Positions 11,898 to 23,010 of a DNA stretch of 64,000 bases are shown piece after piece. The notes below the pieces were generated by a model. The model had not been told where the DNA came from. It was given only the letters and a program-made list of their open reading frames with translations, and did not search any database. Positions within the stretch are counted from its first letter, which is position 1. The number at the start of each line of letters is the position of its first letter. Location of the stretch: the NCBI RefSeq assembly GCF_029962835.1, contig NC_080574.1:37577501-37641500 (forward strand), read 5' to 3'. The translations under genes were made by a program, and so were the position numbers. Origin of the DNA: Magnolia sinica (taxonomy: Eukaryota > Streptophyta > Magnoliopsida > Magnoliales > Magnoliaceae).

Positions 11898-12852
11898 CGA
11901 GCACGAGCAACAAAAAGAATAAGAGTAATAAATCTAAGTTTCTCACCCGTCTTAATGAATTTTATAAGGCGTTGAGTACTACTTACAAATCTTCACACAA
12001 AGAAAAATTAAAAAATATAGTTCAAATTATAAAAGAGCATGAATGAAACCTCTATTCACTTTCCGATTCAGAAGAGATGAATCAGTATGTATATGAAAAT
12101 CTTGATAGCGGCTCGGATGGATTGAATAACGATGTAAGATATTATAGTTATATATCAGGAAGGCACTCCTCCCACATAGGTATTAGATTAATGTTGTGAA
12201 CAATGTAATATAGTAAATTATAATTGTATTTTATGCATTACGGTTTTATGTTCAACTTCGAACTCAATTTTGATATTAAACTCAAGCTCAACTCAAACTT
12301 AATATATCAAACTCGAACTTGGCTCAAAAGCACGAACTCGAATCGAAATGACAAATTCGAACTCGACTCATAAGCTCGAGCTTGGCTTATAAGCTGAGTT
12401 CAAACCTGACTCGAATTGTCTTAAGCTGCTGACCAAATTGGATCAAGCTAGACCTTCATGCTCGATGACCGAGTCCAAGTCCGAGCTAGGGTTGACTGCT
12501 GGTCAAGTCGAGTTCAAGCTTGGCGAACTCAACTCAGTTCAACTCGTGTACAACTCTAGTTATGAGTTTATCACTCATGTGCTTATTTAGCACACGTGCG
12601 ATGAGTCCCCATTGTTCATCTCACATGAAACCTGAACGGTATTCAAATGGTAAATAAACATCTATAATTAGTCAATTTAAGAATTAACAATTTATATAAT
12701 TTAAAGATGTTAATAAGACAACCTAACAAACGATTGGGATCCAAGAATCACCAATTCAAGATGGCTTACTCCTAGGATTAGCAACTCTCGTTGGGTTGAC
12801 TAATAAATGGATCCAAACGGTCACATAATAAATAATTTTTATTATTGTGTAC
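11898..12852. repeat. Duplicated 1.8 kb segment, copy A, left part
   Basis: It matches 21185-22143 with only scattered differences. It contains a small degenerate coding remnant (LNEFYKALSTTYKSSHK-like) that I do not recognise, and subterminal 'actcgaactcg' repeats ending at 'tgtacaactcta' (about 12565), which resembles a hAT terminus. The Athila LTR cuts its left side and the Tat element cuts its right side. Confidence 0.9.
12848..12852. repeat. Target site duplication TGTAC (left)
   Basis: TGTAC here and at 18116-18120 directly flank the Tat element. The empty site survives in copy B near 22139-22143 as TGTAT. Confidence 0.93.
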
Positions 12853-13397
12853 TGTTGATGCAATTGTCTGGTTCGTCCTCCTGGACCCTTGTATGAGATC
12901 GGAGGTGAAAACCTTTCCCTTCTCTTGCAGGACCCTCCTATGCCAAGTTTGGAACCTGACTGGACCTCAAAGTATTGGAAGGTTTTTAGGAGGAATTTGT
13001 TTCGTACCTCTCCAAGGTGACAAGGGTCCTCCTTTTATAGGCACTTCGGGTCCTCCCGATTTCCAGCGCGGGATCTTTCGGGTTCTCCCGATATCGATCG
13101 CGGGATCTTCTCGGTATCACGTAGATAGGATGGTGCCCATCTTGAGCCATCATCCGATCTCTTGATTTGGGATGAGATGTTATCCCAAGATATCCGGATG
13201 AGATGTGGTAGCGAACGGTGGGGGTTGCAAGGCGACCCGCCCGACACATGCCCTAACCCCTATAAGTCGTTAACCTCTTTTTGCCTCGGTTTAGCGAATT
13301 GCCTCGGATTGGCACGCATCCTTCAGAACCCGAGGTATCCAGTCCAAGTCCCGAGGCATTCAGTCCCAGTCTCCGGACGTCAATTTTTGCCCCCATA
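12853..13397 (-). mobile_element. 3' LTR of the Tat element
   Basis: It starts TGTTGATGCAA and is colinear with 17543-18115. It lacks part of the region matching 17585-17660 and ends in ccccata where the partner ends in ccccaaca, so the inner edge is somewhat degraded. The LTR TATA motif is at about 13033-13040. Confidence 0.9.
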
Positions 13398-13697
13398 AGA
13401 AGCCTTACTCCGTGTGTTTCATGTGACACCGAGGAGTAGCGAGTTTGGAGTCGGTTCGTAACTCAGTCCGAGATGAGTCGTGATCATTAAATGCATTCCA
13501 TGAGGCCTTTGATGGGGGACGGTTCAGCTCCTGACATCGTGCGCCGTCGGTCGTCAAATCACACATCCCGCCAATGAGGATTGGACACGTAGCGAAGGTA
13601 TTATTGTTGCCAGTTGACGTGCGCCACGTGTCGAGCGAGGGAATCGATGCAGGCGTCGAATCATTTCCTCATTAATTGTCTCCGCCGTATGGCGACC

Positions 13698-13705
13698 TTA
13701 TATAA
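13698..13705 (+). promoter_or_regulatory. Putative TATA box for the antisense ORF block
   Basis: The sequence ttatataa lies about 190 bp upstream of the ATG at 13889. It is followed by a pyrimidine-rich leader typical of plant 5' UTRs. It is on the strand opposite to gag and could drive the antisense ORFs. There is no direct evidence of use. Confidence 0.4.
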
Positions 13706-13888
13706 CGTCAGGGGCCCCGCACTTTAAACTTTTACTGCTCTTGCCATTCCCGCTCCGTATTTTCTTTAGGGTTTACATAGCCTTTCGTCTCCTTCCTTTT
13801 CTTTCTCTTTACCGTCGGTGCCTCTTTCCGCCATCTCCGTTTTCCTTTCTCCCTCAGGTGAGTTTCTCCTTCCTCTTTATTTGGTAAT

Positions 13889-15050
13889 AATGGCGGATAG
13901 GAGTTCTCAAAGTCCCCAGGGGGGAGCTTCCGGAGACGAAGGCGAAGCGCAACGTTTTTGGAACGTTGCGGAATCGCCTTCCTTACTGACGGAGATAGCA
14001 GTGGACGCCAACGCTGCTTGTCTACCGGAGAGAGTCACCGAAGCTCGGCGGAGCGTCCAGCTTCCGTCGTTCCTTCTCGGGGCGGGTCGTCTCTATTAAC
14101 CCTCCCGGGAAGGCCTAACTTGCCAAGGGATATGGAGGAGGATGAGGAGGAAGAAGATGAAATTTTAATCGCCAAAGGGACCCCTGATCTTGCTCCTGTT
14201 TGTGAGTCGGCGCAGGCCGAATCTGAAGAAGGATCGGGGGAAGATTTAAGCGGTCCGGTTCCCTCAGTCTTGACTGAGACGGACTTGGACAGAATCCGAG
14301 TCGGGTACCATATTCCCGAGTCGGTCATCACCTATCTTCCCCGTCGAATGATTTACCGGATCACCCTCCTGCCGGGGCAGTCGCGATTTACCAAGTGTCG
14401 ATGCAATGCGGCTTGCGTCTGCCCCTTCAGACCATAGTCCGGGGAGTTTTGTCTCGCATAAAGATTGCCCCGGGGCAGATAGTCCCGAATGGGTGGAGGA
14501 ACTTACTCGGATGTGCAGTGTTGTGGGCTGAGATGGAACAGCCACCACTTACAGTCGACGAATTTCTCCACCTGTATCAAGTGCGGGTAAATCCGAACTA
14601 CCCCGGCTTCTACGTCTTCGCTGCTTGGCGAGGCGGAGGCGGTTCCCTGATAACCGACCCTCCCACTTCCAACAAACACTGGAGAGAGCGTTGGTTTTGG
14701 GCATGTGGTCGCTGGGAGACGGATGAGTCCGAGTCCTACGAGGCTCGTGTCCCTCGGGCGTTCCAAAGAGCAGGTGACTTGGGTCTTCTCTCCCTCTCGC
14801 CCCCTTCCTCTTTTTTGTTTTTGTAATATTCTGAGTCTGACGAGCTTGTGTTTGGCAGATATTCCAAAGAAGCGGCCGAAGCTCGGTACTGCTGCCTCGG
14901 CTCGGATCAAAGAGTTGAGGTCGTTGGATCCGAGAGACAGGTCTTGGAAGGTGCTTCTACAGCCGGAACGCCTTCATCTTGCAGGTCTGGACTCGGAAGT
15001 TACAGGTAATTGGGAAAGGACGCTGCTTACTGCAGCGTCCAGGGGACGCT
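13889..15050 (+). pseudogene. Tat antisense ORF, N-terminal part (plant transposon-associated domain), frameshifted
   Basis: Starting at MADRSSQSPQ (13889) the protein continues in three frames: to about 14095, then an acidic region with MEEDEEEEDE and PESVITYLPRR, then from about 14395 a conserved-looking stretch with CGLRLPLQTIVRGVL and PNGWRNLLGCAVLW up to about 14770. This resembles the 'putative plant transposon protein' domain commonly annotated next to gypsy elements, by recollection of family pattern. A GT at 14774 and an AG before 14861 could mark an intron, followed by PKKRPKLGTAASARIKEL. The frameshifts suggest decay. It could instead be one member of a captured host gene family; its function is unknown. 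Confidence 0.65.
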
Positions 15051-15248
15051 GACAGCAGCAGAACGTCCATGGGTTAGTTGTTGTTTTTTTTTTTTTTTTT
15101 ATACGGATCTTGTATGTGGGGCCTGATTTAGACAAATCCACACCGACCACTGCGCTCGTCCTGCCCTCAGGCCAGTTACGAGGTTGAAGGCTCCTCCGCG
15201 GTCGGTTCTTCTTTCGGAGCCTCGGCCGCAGAAAAGGCAAAGGGTGCT

Positions 15249-16199
15249 ATGGAAGGAGAAAGAGCCAGCGACCTCTTCTGCTCCTTCCGTCTGATTCCCG
15301 ACCCGGACGAAAGGGCGGAAGAGACGGCGATTGCTGCTTTGGAGCCTCAGGCGGCACCTGACTCGGCACGCGTTGAGACGGCTATGCCGAGTCGGGAAGA
15401 AGAGACCGAGGCCGCGTCCTCCAGGGGGGAGGGAGAGACGAGGACCGCGTCCTCCCGAGGGGAGGAGACGAACCAGGAGGGGCCGTCAATCCTGGAGCAA
15501 GTGGTGTCGGGGATGGTTCCTTGGGCCCTGGCCCGCGGGTGCGAAAGAGAGTTCGTGAAACTCTACAACGCCCCGTCGTCGCAGACCGTTAGTCACGCTG
15601 CCCGGATGCTTTTTGAACTCGCTCCTTGCTTAATCAAGGCCAGCAAGGAGCTATCCTCAACTCATCGGCTGCAGGCTCTTCTGTCTGAGGCCGAAGGTCG
15701 ACGCGGGGAGGCCGAGATCCGGGTTGGCGTCCTGACAGGCGAGGCGTCCCTTGCCCGGAAAGCTGCTGAAGACGCGAGGGCAGAGGCGGCTTCCTCCAGA
15801 AGAGCCCTGGACGAAGCGAAGGCAGAGGTCGCCCAGGCACTGGCTCGACTCTCCAAAGCTGAAGAGGAGAATCAGCGAGTTCTAGCAGTCCATGCTTCGT
15901 GCGCGGATGACTTAGCTCGGGCTAAGCTTGAGGCGGCGGAGCACATTCAGCAGGCCGTCGAGAAGACTCGGGAGGCCGAGAGGGCTAGGGACCAAGCCGT
16001 CCAAGCATTCCTCGAGTCGGCGGAGTTCGAGGATGAAAGGGACCGCTTGTTCCAAAGCGGATATCTGGAATGCGTCAAGGACATAAAGAAATCCTTCCCT
16101 GACCTTGACCTTTCAGAAATCGAGGGTGGAGCAGCCTCGGGATCCGAGAACCCGGACGCCACTGCTGAAGATACTGCTGGGGATGAAGCCGGTGCATGA
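15249..16199 (+). CDS. Tat antisense ORF, coiled-coil C-terminal part
   Basis: This is an uninterrupted 316-codon frame on the strand opposite to gag. The first ~90 residues are Glu/Ala/Thr-rich with repeated SSRGEE(G)ET-like units. A helical part follows from about residue 135 to 270, dense in Ala, Glu, Arg and Lys with heptad-like spacing (KAAEDARAEAASSRRALDEA), then a short acidic tail. GC content is clearly higher than in the surroundings. It is probably the C-terminal exon of the frame that begins at 13889, because both are co-directional and lie in the same slot of the element. The start codon is arbitrary if it is an internal exon. I know no biochemical function for it. Confidence 0.55.
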   Translation: MEGERASDLFCSFRLIPDPDERAEETAIAALEPQAAPDSARVETAMPSREEETEAASSRGEGETRTASSRGEETNQEGPSILEQVVSGMVPWALARGCEREFVKLYNAPSSQTVSHAARMLFELAPCLIKASKELSSTHRLQALLSEAEGRRGEAEIRVGVLTGEASLARKAAEDARAEAASSRRALDEAKAEVAQALARLSKAEEENQRVLAVHASCADDLARAKLEAAEHIQQAVEKTREAERARDQAVQAFLESAEFEDERDRLFQSGYLECVKDIKKSFPDLDLSEIEGGAASGSENPDATAEDTAGDEAGA

Positions 16200-16352
16200 G
16201 GACAGTTACCGGGGCCCTTGGACATGTATTTTTTTTTGCTTTGATGTATTCACTTGCTTTGTACTTACATATGTTTTGAGGAATGAAAGAGGAATGCCTA
16301 TTTTTACTTATTTGACTTGGCCTTATCCTTTCTTTAATCGTTGAATATGGAA

Positions 16353-16844
16353 CTAGGGATAGTAGACTTTGAGGTGTTCAGCGTTCCAAGGGTGAGGCAA
16401 CGGCTGTCCGTTTAGGTCTTCCAGCTGATACGTTCCCGGTCTAATAGTGCCCGAGACGATGTAGGGCCCTTCCCAATTGGGTCCTAGTGTACCCGACCCA
16501 AATTCCTTGGTGTTAGAAAACACTTTCCGAAGAACCATATCTCCCATTCGAAATCTTCTAATCCTAACTCGGGTATTGTAGAACCGAGCCACTTGTCGCT
16601 GCCGCGCCTCCGTGCGCAGCCGTGCCACTTCCCTTTGTTCGTCCAGAAGGTCGAGTCCGAGTGCTAGGAGTTCTTCGTTTGCTTCTACATTGAATGTGGT
16701 GATTCGAGCCGAAGGTAATCCGATTTCAACGGGAGTGACGACTTCCGAGCCATAAGCTAGTGAAAACGGAGTCTCCCCCGTGGCTGTTCGAGCAGTGGTT
16801 CGGTAGGCCCAAAGAATTTTCGGGAGCTCTTCGGCCCATTCTCC
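16353..16844 (-). pseudogene. Gypsy integrase C-terminal fragment
   Basis: On the minus strand it reads GEWAEELPKILWAYRTT, then TGETPFSLAYGSEVV, then the post-integrase chain with FRMGDMVLRKVF, GTLGPNWEGPYIV and HPWNAEHLKVYYP. These are hallmark end motifs of gypsy integrases. The catalytic DDE core is missing. The frame is the same as that of the gag fragment upstream, separated from it by one TAA at 16845-16847. Confidence 0.93.
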
Positions 16845-17540
16845 TTACCTCTCGGGCAATCGGGCTTTCATTACCGAGTCCACAAAGGGGGACGCTTTCG
16901 CTTCGGACCCGGTTGAATACACGTTCCGGCCGTGCTTTATGTCTGCCATCTCTTTTGCCATCTCTTCCCGCACTTCTTTTTTGAAATTTTGAATGTCGGC
17001 TTTCCAAGGTTCGCTGCTTTCTGCCGTGCCTTCCATGGAAGGGCGATTGCGCCTTCTTCGTTCTATCTCGTGCCGAAGATCAGTCGGGGGGAGGGAGGCG
17101 TTGGCTGAATGCGCTGGAGATGGTTCTGACCCGCCTTGGGGTTGGCTCGGCCGGAAAGACTGCGGCGCAGAAGGTTGAGGATCAACCGCCGCCGTCGGTA
17201 CGCGCGCTGTCTCCCCTTGAAGATGCGGGAGTGGCTGCATTTGCTGCTGATACATTCGTTCCAGCATCTGCTTCATCGTATTCATATCAGAGCGGATTTC
17301 CTGAACCTCCTTGTCCAACCGCCCATCGTCGCGACCCCGCTGATTGTTGCTTGTTCCGGTCGCCCCTCGTCGGCGGTTGTTAGGTGGGTTCTGGGCTGCG
17401 GGAACCGCGATTGGACCCGCTGGCCCTGTAATCGCATTCTCATTCAAATCTTCTTCTGGGACCGTCCTTCTAGTCATCACCATTGAAATCAGTATAGAGA
17501 TACGAGATGGCTTTTTGTACGTTCCCACAGACGGCACCAA
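16845..17540 (-). pseudogene. Tat gag N-terminal fragment
   Basis: The frame starts just inside the primer site. It is Pro/Gln/Arg-rich, with a coiled segment (DKEVQEIRSDMNTMKQMLERMYQ) and ends in SPFVDSVMKARLPER, equivalent to the point where intact Tat gag proteins enter the capsid-like domain. Everything after that is deleted. The most upstream Met is at 17540, but the Met of MVMTRRTVPEE is an equally likely start. Confidence 0.8.
17521..17540 (-). other. Primer binding site region of the Tat element
   Basis: The minus strand reads TTGGTGCCGTCTGTGGGAAC immediately after the LTR (two bases apart). This primer-site region is common in plant Tat-type elements. Confidence 0.85.
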
Positions 17541-17542
17541 GC

Positions 17543-18115
17543 TGTTGATGCAAATGTCTGGTTCGTCCTCCTAGACCCTCGTATGCCTGCACAGAAAGAG
17601 GACAAAGGAGACCCTGGCTCGAGCAGGGGACCCTCCGATGCCAAAGTCAGGCCTGGACTCGGGGTCTCAAAGTATTGGAAGGTTTTTAGGAGGAATTTGT
17701 TTCGTACCTCTCAAGGTGACAAGGGTCCTCCTTTTATAGCTGCTGGGGTCCTCCTGATATTGAGCGCGGGATCTTCTCGGGTCCTCCTGATATCGAGCGC
17801 GGGATCTTCTCCTGGTATCACGGAGATAGGATCGTGCCCATCTTGAGCCATCATCCGATCCCGTGAGCTTCGGGGTCGGAGATCTTATCCCAAGATATCC
17901 GGGATGAGATCTGACCTAGCGACGGTCGGTCTTGCAAGGCGGTCCGCCCGACACATGCCCGGAACGCTGATAAGTCGTTCGAACCGACTCAACCATTGCC
18001 TCGGTTTAGCGAACCATGCCTCGGATTTGACGCATCCTTCGGCGACCCGAGGTATCAAGTCCGAGTCCCGAGGCATTAAGTCCGAGTCTTCGGACTTGTA
18101 TTTTTGCCCCCAACA
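17543..18115 (-). mobile_element. 5' LTR of the Tat element
   Basis: It is bounded by the primer site at the left and by the target duplication at the right. It holds two adjacent copies of a ~33 bp unit with 'gatatcgagcgcgggatctt' (about 17740-17815) and a TATA motif at about 17732-17739 (minus). Confidence 0.92.
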
Positions 18116-18120
18116 TGTAC
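18116..18120. repeat. Target site duplication TGTAC (right)
   Basis: Identical to 12848-12852. Confidence 0.93.
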
Positions 18121-18970
18121 TATCATTTTTAAAATGCCGCTAATTGATCTCCTTTGCACCTAGCATGCATCCACTACTATTTAGGCCATCCAAATTGTGG
18201 GGACAAATGTGGATGGAGCATAATTCTAAGATGACACTGATCAATCAATACCAACCATTGAATTAACTGCTAAAAAATGGATGGGTAAGCTTAAAGTAGT
18301 GAGTGTCTCATTGGAAAATTTAGATGCTTAATTGGAAAAATTAGATGATTAAGGTCACCAAATTAAGAGAAAATTTGAGTAGTAATGGATCAAAATCTTC
18401 TCCGGCATTTGTTTTGCTTGTGCCCAGGTACTTTAGAGCCTACCATGTTGTATATGTGAAATCCACTCCTTCCATCATCTACACTCCTCAATTGTAGATC
18501 ATGGGGTTATAAATCTTCCAAATCCACAACTCAAGTGGCCCACACAATAAGAAACGACGGGAACGGAATGTCATCATAGGTTTGCACATGGGTCCACCTT
18601 CATGTGTGTGTCTCTATTTATCTCTCATCAAGTTCGTTCATCAGATGTGACTCACTAAGATGAAGGGAATATACAAAATCAGCCTGATCAAAAACTCAAG
18701 TCGGCAACAATGCGTTAACCAAAAGGTTTTAGGCGCACATTGTTCCCATTGGTGAGGCTTGTTTAACTTTTTCACTGAGTTGATGTATTTCAATGTACAG
18801 TGAACTTAGGGCTTATGGCCTGACAGACGAAGTGGATTTTTTCATATACAACATGGTGGGTGCCATAAAACTAGTGTTTTAGGCACTTTCTTAAGGAGGG
18901 GTTGTATACTTATGCCTTCCCTTTGGGTCAGATATTTGTTTTGATGAGGACTTGGGCTGGAAGTAGATTG
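18121..18970. repeat. Duplicated 1.8 kb segment, copy A, right part
   Basis: It is colinear with 22144-22993 (both 850 bp) with only a few dozen visible differences at most. Similarity stops sharply after 'ctggaagtagattg' in both. No coding potential was recognised. Confidence 0.92.
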
Positions 18971-19627
18971 AGTACATAGAGTGACATCATTCAACATTTA
19001 AATGTGTCATATAAAAAAACATTGAGGTTAAATTTATATGTACATTGGAACTTGACCTATGAAATGCTAGATACGACAATGAAATTAGAGATTACATTTT
19101 CTTAATATGCGGTGCGTGACAGCATGTATTCTTGGTTACCGAGTACAAATAATTAGAGCAGGGCAAAAAAAGTTTACAATTTTCTCAAAGTTTTTTATAA
19201 CTACATGAAGGTTTTTTGGAAATAAGTATCCAATCGCAAATTTGTTTCTTTCGTCTCTTTAGAAGATTAATGAAGCCCTACAAAATTTGCCAGCGATAGT
19301 TTAGATTTTATACGACAAGAGATCATTCGTATGCAAATGAAATTTGAAAAGTAATGAGATGAAGTCATTTGTTGGTATCCTTATAAGTTGTTCTTGATTC
19401 TTATTGCAATGTATGATTGGTCGAGATTATTTTTATGAAAACTTATTTTGTTAAAACGGCGGTAAAAGTGACCTCTAAGGTTTGTCACGACTTGGAGAAT
19501 TGTAAATTCGTCTGCTATTAGTTTATCCTCGACGGGTGTTGAAAGAAGTTCGAGCTATGAATGCTTTTATAAGTGATGACAAGGTGCTCAATGAATGTAT
19601 ATCTTATTTAACACAGTAAGAAATAAA
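18971..19627. other. No recognisable feature
   Basis: AT-rich sequence without a convincing ORF or repeat partner inside the window. Confidence 0.5.
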
Positions 19628-20194
19628 GGGCTGTTTGATTTTTCAAAGCTAGTCTAAATACCCTACAATCGAGTAATTATTATCCTTTCACCCTGTTTGA
19701 AAATCCATAAGAATTTCTTCATTGAAAACTGGTTAAAAAAAGTTACTTTAAATTTTTGGACCCCACTGTGACGTATATGATATATCCATTATGTCTATCC
19801 GTTTTACCACAACATTTTAAGGCATGAGCTGAAAAATGAGGTAGATCGAACACTCAAGTGACCCACACCAAAAGAAACAATGGCCCCAATAAGTTTTTAA
19901 TGGTAAGTGTTCGATTCTTTTTATTTCCCGTGGCATGGTCTACTTAGCTTTGGATATGCCTCATTTTCTTTTTTTGCTCATGCCATAAATTCAGTTGGCA
20001 TAATGGATGAACGATGTGGATAAGCGACATGCATCATGGTGGGACCCTAAAATATTTTACACCGTTCTCTGTTTTTACATCTAAAAAGTAGGTGGTCAAA
20101 TTAAGCATTGGGAAGAATGTTGTACATACCTAAGGGAATAATTATTACCCATTTACAAGGTATTTACCAAGGAATTGGAAAATCAAACAGACTC
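19628..20194. mobile_element. PIF/Harbinger-like MITE with nested fold-back
   Basis: The ends are inverted repeats: gggctgtttgatttttc on the left and gaaaatcaaacagactc on the right, inside flanks taaa and taa that fit a 3 bp TAA-type target site. A fold-back element (19760-20046) occupies the centre. Confidence 0.6.
19760..20046. mobile_element. Fold-back MITE, copy 1 (short form)
   Basis: The two arms are near-inverted copies (left from 'ccccactgtgacgtatatg', right to 'catgcatcatggtgggacc') and meet with almost no spacer. It belongs to the family found 13 times in this window. Confidence 0.75.
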
Positions 20195-21184
20195 TAAAAG
20201 TTTAGACAAATAAATCAGAGCTAAAATTGTACATGAAAGTGCTAATTGTAAAGTTTTTGAACTTTAATATTTTGAAATGGTGGAAGATGGGACTCAATAA
20301 ATAAAAATAATATATATTATCTGTGATGACTTTAGACATATTATCAATACTAATTTTAATAGTGGTATCAGAATTCATATTTAGCATGAGGAGTAGGGTT
20401 GCAAGTAAGCATTGAAGTTCACTTACATGGAAAAAAATATATTTGAAGCATTAATTCGTACACAGGATTAGTTGCGTATGATATAGGGAGATAATATTCA
20501 TAATGAGAAATATGAAGAAGTCGAGAGCCATGACAATATTGTACATGCAATAACAACTATATAAAGGTGGTTATAAATGCCTTTTTATTATGTTAAGATA
20601 TGAATGTGATGTAATGTTATTTGAGTAAAAGTGGTGTAGTGTGACTTTTTATTCATCATTCATTATTTACTCTTGTTTATCATATTGCTCTTGTTTATTA
20701 TATTGCTTATGTTTAGCTCTTATATTAATAATTTATTTTTATTTTAATAAATCATCAACATATTATTTTTTTTCAAGTGTAGATATATCATCAACCAAAC
20801 CATCGACCAACATTTGGGACCGTGGTTCTGTAGTCGAATCACCAAGCTTTGAAATAATGAATATTATATATGGGGCAAAGTTTGTTAAGAAAACTAATCG
20901 GCTTTGGTTACACTAGGCATGTCGGGGTGGTGATGTAAAACCATGCCCTAAAGCCCCAAATGTGATCCAAAATATTTTTCAAGTCCTTATAGATTCAAAT
21001 AAGAAACCTTCCACTCAATACAAACCTTATTGTATATGAAAATTTACTACATAAGTGAAAGATGAGGAAAGTAGATTAAGATCTTTGAAATAAGAGCAAT
21101 TCCAACTTGAATTAAAACGTATTATATAATATGCTTATAGACATCAGCGATATCCTCCAATACAACATGATGCTTAAGCAGAAT
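20195..21184. other. No recognisable gene
   Basis: AT-rich sequence. The part 21010-21184 continues upstream of the duplicated segment and may belong to the same old element, of which copy A was cut off by the Athila LTR. Confidence 0.4.
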
Positions 21185-22993
21185 CGAGCACGAGAAAGAA
21201 AAAAAGAGAGTAACAAATCCAAGTTTCTCGTCCGTTTTAATGAATTTTATAAGGCGTTGAGTACTACCTACAAATCTTCACACAAAAAAAAATTAAAAAA
21301 TATAGTTCAAATTATAAAAGAGCATGAATGAAACCTCTATTCACTTTCCGATTCAGAAGAGATGAATCAATATGTATATGAAAATCTTGATAGCGGCTCG
21401 GATGGATTGAACGATGATGCAAGATATTATAGTTATATACCAAGAAGGCACTCCTCCCACATAGGTATTAGATTAATGTTGTGAACAATGTAATACGATG
21501 AATTATAATTGTATTTTATGCATTGTGGTTTCATGTTCAACTTCGAACTCAATTTTGATATTAAACTCAAGCTCAACTCAAACTTAATATATCAAACTCG
21601 AACTTAGCCTGAAAGCACGAACTCGAATCGAAATGACAAATTCGAACTCGACTCAGAAGCTCGAGCTTGGCTTATAAGCTGAGTTCAAACTTAGCTCGAA
21701 TTCTCATAAGCTGCTGACCAAATTGGATCGAGCTGGACCTTCATGCTTGATGACTGAGTCCAAGTCCAAGCTAGGGTTGGCTGCTGGTCGAGCCAAGTTC
21801 AAGCTTGGCGAGCTCGACTCAATTCAACTCATGTATAACTCTAGTTATGAGTTTATCACTCGTGTGCTTATTTAGCACACGTGCAATGAGTCCCCATTGT
21901 TCATCTCACATGAAGCCTGAACGGTATTCAAATGGTAAATATACATCTATAATTAGTTAATTTAAGAATTAACAATTTATATAATCTAAAGATGTTAATA
22001 AAACAGCCTAACAAATGACTGGGATCCAAGAATCACCAATTCAAGATGGCTTACTCCTAGGATTACCAACTCTCGTTGGGTTGACTAATAAATGGATCCA
22101 AACAGTCACATAATAAGATTTAGTAAATCTTATTATTGTGTATCATCATTTTTTAAATGTCACTGACTGATCTCCTTTGCACCTAGCATGCATCCACTAC
22201 TATTTAGGCCATCCAAATTGTGGGGACAAATGTGGATGGAGCATAATTCTAAGATGACACTAATCAATCAATACCAACCGTTGAATTAACTGCTAAAAAA
22301 TGGATGGGTAAGCTTAAAGTAGTGAGTGCTTCATTGGAAAAATTAGATGCTTAATTGGAAAAATTAGATGACTAAGGTCAACAAATTAAGAGAAATTTTG
22401 AGTAGTAATGGATCAGAATCTTCTCCCGTATTTGTTTTGCTTGTGCCCAAGTACTTTAGAGCCTGCCATGTTGTATATGTGAAATCCACTCCTTCCATCA
22501 TCTACACTCCTCAATTGTAGATCATGGGGTTATAAATCTTCCAAATCCACAACTCAAGTGGCCCACACAATAAGAAATGACGGGAACGGAATGTCATCCT
22601 AGGTTTGCACATGGGTCCACCTTCATGTGTGTGTCTCTATTTATCTCTCATCAAGTTCGTTCATCAGATGTGACTCACTAAGATGAAGGGAATATACAAA
22701 ATCAGCCTGATCAAAAACTCAAGTCGGCAACAATGCGTTAACCAAAAGGTTTTAGGCGCACATTGTTCCCATTGGTGAGGCTTGTTTAACTTTTTCACTG
22801 AGTTGATGTATTTCAATGTACAGTGAACTTAGGGCTTATGGCCTGACAGACGAAGTGGATTTTTTCATATACAACGTGGTGGGTGCCATAAAACTAGTGT
22901 TTTAGGCACTTTCTTAAGGAGGGGTTGTATACTTATGCCTTCCCTTTGGGTCAGATATTTGTTTTGATGAGGACTTGGGCTGGAAGTAGATTG
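21185..22993. repeat. Duplicated 1.8 kb segment, copy B (uninterrupted)
   Basis: It matches 11898-12852 joined to 18121-18970. It keeps the empty target site of the Tat element near 22139-22143. A 66-codon remnant at 21131-21331 (FNEFYKALSTTYKSSHKK) and a second fragment with MNQYVYENLDSGSDGL at about 21360 are shared with copy A and unrecognised. A terminus-like 'tataactcta' with Tat-unrelated subterminal 'ctcgaactcg' repeats lies near 21843. Confidence 0.92.
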
Positions 22994-23010
22994 TGTATTG
23001 ATTAAACTTT

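Larger units (their letters stand above)
12853..18115 (-). mobile_element. Tat-lineage Ty3/gypsy element, internally deleted, complete ends
   Basis: The element has TG...CA ends, two LTRs (12853-13397 and 17543-18115), a 5 bp target duplication, and a primer site next to the right-hand LTR, so it is oriented on the minus strand. Gag N-terminus and integrase C-terminus are joined directly near 16845. The rest of gag, protease, RT, RNase H and most of integrase are lost. Between integrase and the left LTR lies a block of ORFs on the opposite (plus) strand, as known for Tat elements such as Retand. The two LTRs differ by many substitutions and indels, so the insertion is not recent. It is non-autonomous. 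Confidence 0.93.

Noticed and set aside
13889..16199. Host gene independent of the retrotransposon
   Set aside because: It lies within LTRs that have a matching target duplication, in the place where Tat elements usually carry antisense ORFs.
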